Positions 62,891 through 64,000 of a stretch of 64,000 nucleotides of DNA are shown here, in pieces; the stretch's first letter is position 1; every line of letters begins with the position of its first letter. The notes below the pieces were generated by a model that worked only from the letters and a program-made list of their open reading frames with translations, did no database searches and had not been told where the DNA came from. The position numbers and the translations under genes were made by a program. Source of the DNA: an uncultured Mollicutes bacterium (GTDB taxonomy: Bacteria; Bacillota_I; Bacilli_A; Acholeplasmatales; Anaeroplasmataceae); the NCBI GenBank assembly GCA_900540705.1, contig UQGR01000003.1:1-64000 (forward strand). Reading direction: 5' to 3'.

Positions 62891-63328
62891 ATGGATTTAA
62901 ATACTTTATATCGAACTGTAATTATGGATCATTATAAGAATCCTAAAAACAAGGGATTGAAGAATACAGACCCATATCATCTTGTTCATTTGACGAACCC
63001 TAGCTGTGGGGATGATATGCGAGTAGAAATAGTAGTGGAAAATGGAAGAGTGATTGACGTTAGACAGGATGGAAAGGGCTGTTCCATCTGTCTTTCCTCT
63101 GCTTCTGTGATGAGTGAGCTTTTAATCGGTAAAACAGTAGAAGAGGCTAAGGATATCATTCAGAGCTTTTACTCCATGGTAAAGGGAGAGGAGCTTCCAG
63201 ATGAGGACAAGCTAGAGGAGGCAATTGCCTACAAGGGAGTTAGAGATTTTCCTGCCCGCATCAAGTGTGCAACTCTTGCCTGGAAGTGTGTGGAAAGAGC
63301 GATAGATGAGGTAGAACATCATGAGTAA
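62891..63328 (+). CDS. sufU: SufU zinc-dependent sulfur transfer protein
   Basis: 145 residues. Zn ligands are visible: C39 and D41 in NPSCGDD, a Cys in GKGCSIC and one in KCATLAWKC. Unlike IscU scaffolds, SufU has this Zn site and receives sulfur from SufS; it typically occurs in sufCDSUB operons of Firmicutes, as here. AGGAGGGC precedes the ATG. The 3' end overlaps sufB by 8 nt. Confidence 0.95.
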   Translation: MDLNTLYRTVIMDHYKNPKNKGLKNTDPYHLVHLTNPSCGDDMRVEIVVENGRVIDVRQDGKGCSICLSSASVMSELLIGKTVEEAKDIIQSFYSMVKGEELPDEDKLEEAIAYKGVRDFPARIKCATLAWKCVERAIDEVEHHE

Positions 63329-64000
63329 AACAAAGGTAGATGAGATTGTAGGCGACTATAAGTATGGCTTTACAACAGATGCGAAGACAATTTTAACCTC
63401 AGGCAAAGGACTGTCAAAAGAGGTAGTAGAATTTATTTCTAATGCAAAGCACGAACCTGAGTGGATGAAGGATTTTCGATTGAAATCCTATGCTTCCTTT
63501 TTGAAACAAAAAAATCCGGTCTGGGGACCAGATTTATCAGGAATTGATTTTAATGATTATACTTATTATATCAAATCTAGTGAGCGTACGGAAAATAAAT
63601 GGGAGGATGTACCTGAGGAGATAAAGGATACCTTTGACAAGCTGGGAATTCCCGAGGCAGAAGCCAAGTATTTGGCAGGCTCCTCTACGCAGTTTGAGTC
63701 TGAGGTGGTATATCATAATAATCTGAAGGAATTAGATGACCTAGGTGTCATATTCTGTGATACAGATACAGCCCTAAGAGAGCATGCAGACCTTATGCAG
63801 CAATATTTTGGAAAGCTGGTTCCTTATACAGATAATAAATATGCTGCCCTGAATTCTGCAGTATGGAGTGGTGGCTCCTTTATTTATGTCCCTAAGGGTG
63901 TAAAATTGAAAAAGCCCGTTCAGTCTTATTTTAGAATAAATTCCGAGCGAATGGGACAGTTTGAAAGAACCTTGATTATTGTAGATGACGATGCGGATAT
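63321..64000 (+). CDS. sufB: SufB, Fe-S scaffold subunit (3' truncated by window edge)
   Basis: The frame is open from ATG 63321 to the window edge: 226 full codons. MSKTKVDEIVGDYKYGF, WMKDFRLKSYASFL, YLAGSSTQFESEVVYHN and WSGGSFIYVPKGVKL are the family N-terminal landmarks, the last two being the core of SufB. It forms the cluster scaffold with SufC and SufD. The start overlaps the sufU stop, completing the order C-D-S-U-B. Confidence 0.95.
   Translation, partial: MSKTKVDEIVGDYKYGFTTDAKTILTSGKGLSKEVVEFISNAKHEPEWMKDFRLKSYASFLKQKNPVWGPDLSGIDFNDYTYYIKSSERTENKWEDVPEEIKDTFDKLGIPEAEAKYLAGSSTQFESEVVYHNNLKELDDLGVIFCDTDTALREHADLMQQYFGKLVPYTDNKYAALNSAVWSGGSFIYVPKGVKLKKPVQSYFRINSERMGQFERTLIIVDDDAD

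Overview
The window comes from an AT-rich, low-GC Gram-positive genome (Bacillota) that uses the standard code: UGA is a stop, for example at sufC and at the 3' half of several overlaps. Three things point to an endospore former: a complete GerA-type germinant receptor operon, a small YjcZ-type coat or spore peptide, and WhiA with a GerS/LolA-like lipoprotein. An oxygen-independent ribonucleotide reductase (nrdDG), a SUF Fe-S system of the CDSUB type, HPr kinase, KtrAB and a hexuronate (uxaBAC) pathway suggest a fermentative anaerobe, plausibly gut-associated, near the Erysipelotrichia/Turicibacter side of the Bacilli. The genus cannot be fixed from sequence alone.

Layout. (1) 1-3140 is a very AT-rich accessory segment. 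It holds a Upf1-like SF1 helicase with a C-terminal DUF2726-type nuclease domain, split by a -1 frameshift at an A7 run, followed by an RNase III-like protein lacking several catalytic residues. (2) 3400-10709 carries degV, ktrB-ktrA, a lipid/diacylglycerol kinase and gerAB-gerAA-gerAC, all on the plus strand. (3) 10706-13163 carries two membrane-anchored Ig-like (DUF5011-type) exoproteins on the minus strand, convergent with the ger operon. (4) 13247-14614 is a fluoride riboswitch controlling a cation:proton antiporter. (5) 14700-17422 holds small accessory genes (XRE regulator, DUF6194, GNAT, metallo-beta-lactamase fold). (6) 17430-20240 is a second AT-rich accessory island, with a secreted PPC-domain protein, a partner membrane protein and a tRNA-Trp on the minus strand. 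(7) 20396-24814 encodes a CvpA-like membrane protein with a very long repeated extracellular part.

(8) 25188-32874 holds nrdD-nrdG, ligA and uvrA, covering anaerobic dNTP supply and DNA repair. (9) 32985-37249 is an hprK - lgt/ppaX fusion - whiA - acpS operon. (10) 37203-41556 holds a DUF378 protein, a lipoprotein, an anchored exoprotein and a Tex-type S1 protein. (11) 41603-47478 encodes two giant lipoproteins that look like enlarged PrsA/SurA-type foldases, on the minus strand. (12) 47667-50573 holds the YjcZ-like peptide, walJ, rlmH and a MATE exporter. (13) 50681-55068 is uxaB-uxaA-uxaC. (14) 55161-58524 holds two small membrane proteins and leuS, the latter broken by a frameshift that looks like an 8-nt deletion between short repeats. 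(15) 58578-60002 is an ArAE membrane domain fused to a HAD domain that has lost its catalytic aspartates. (16) 60051-64000 is sufC-sufD-sufS-sufU-sufB, with sufB running off the right edge.

Most of the window is housekeeping. The parts most likely to repay attention are the helicase/RNase III-like pair, the giant PrsA-like pair with an inverted repeat over its promoter, the repeat-rich CvpA-like protein, the secreted PPC protein island, the lgt-ppaX and ArAE-pseudoHAD fusions, and the two frameshifted genes. No CRISPR array, integrase or complete insertion sequence was seen.
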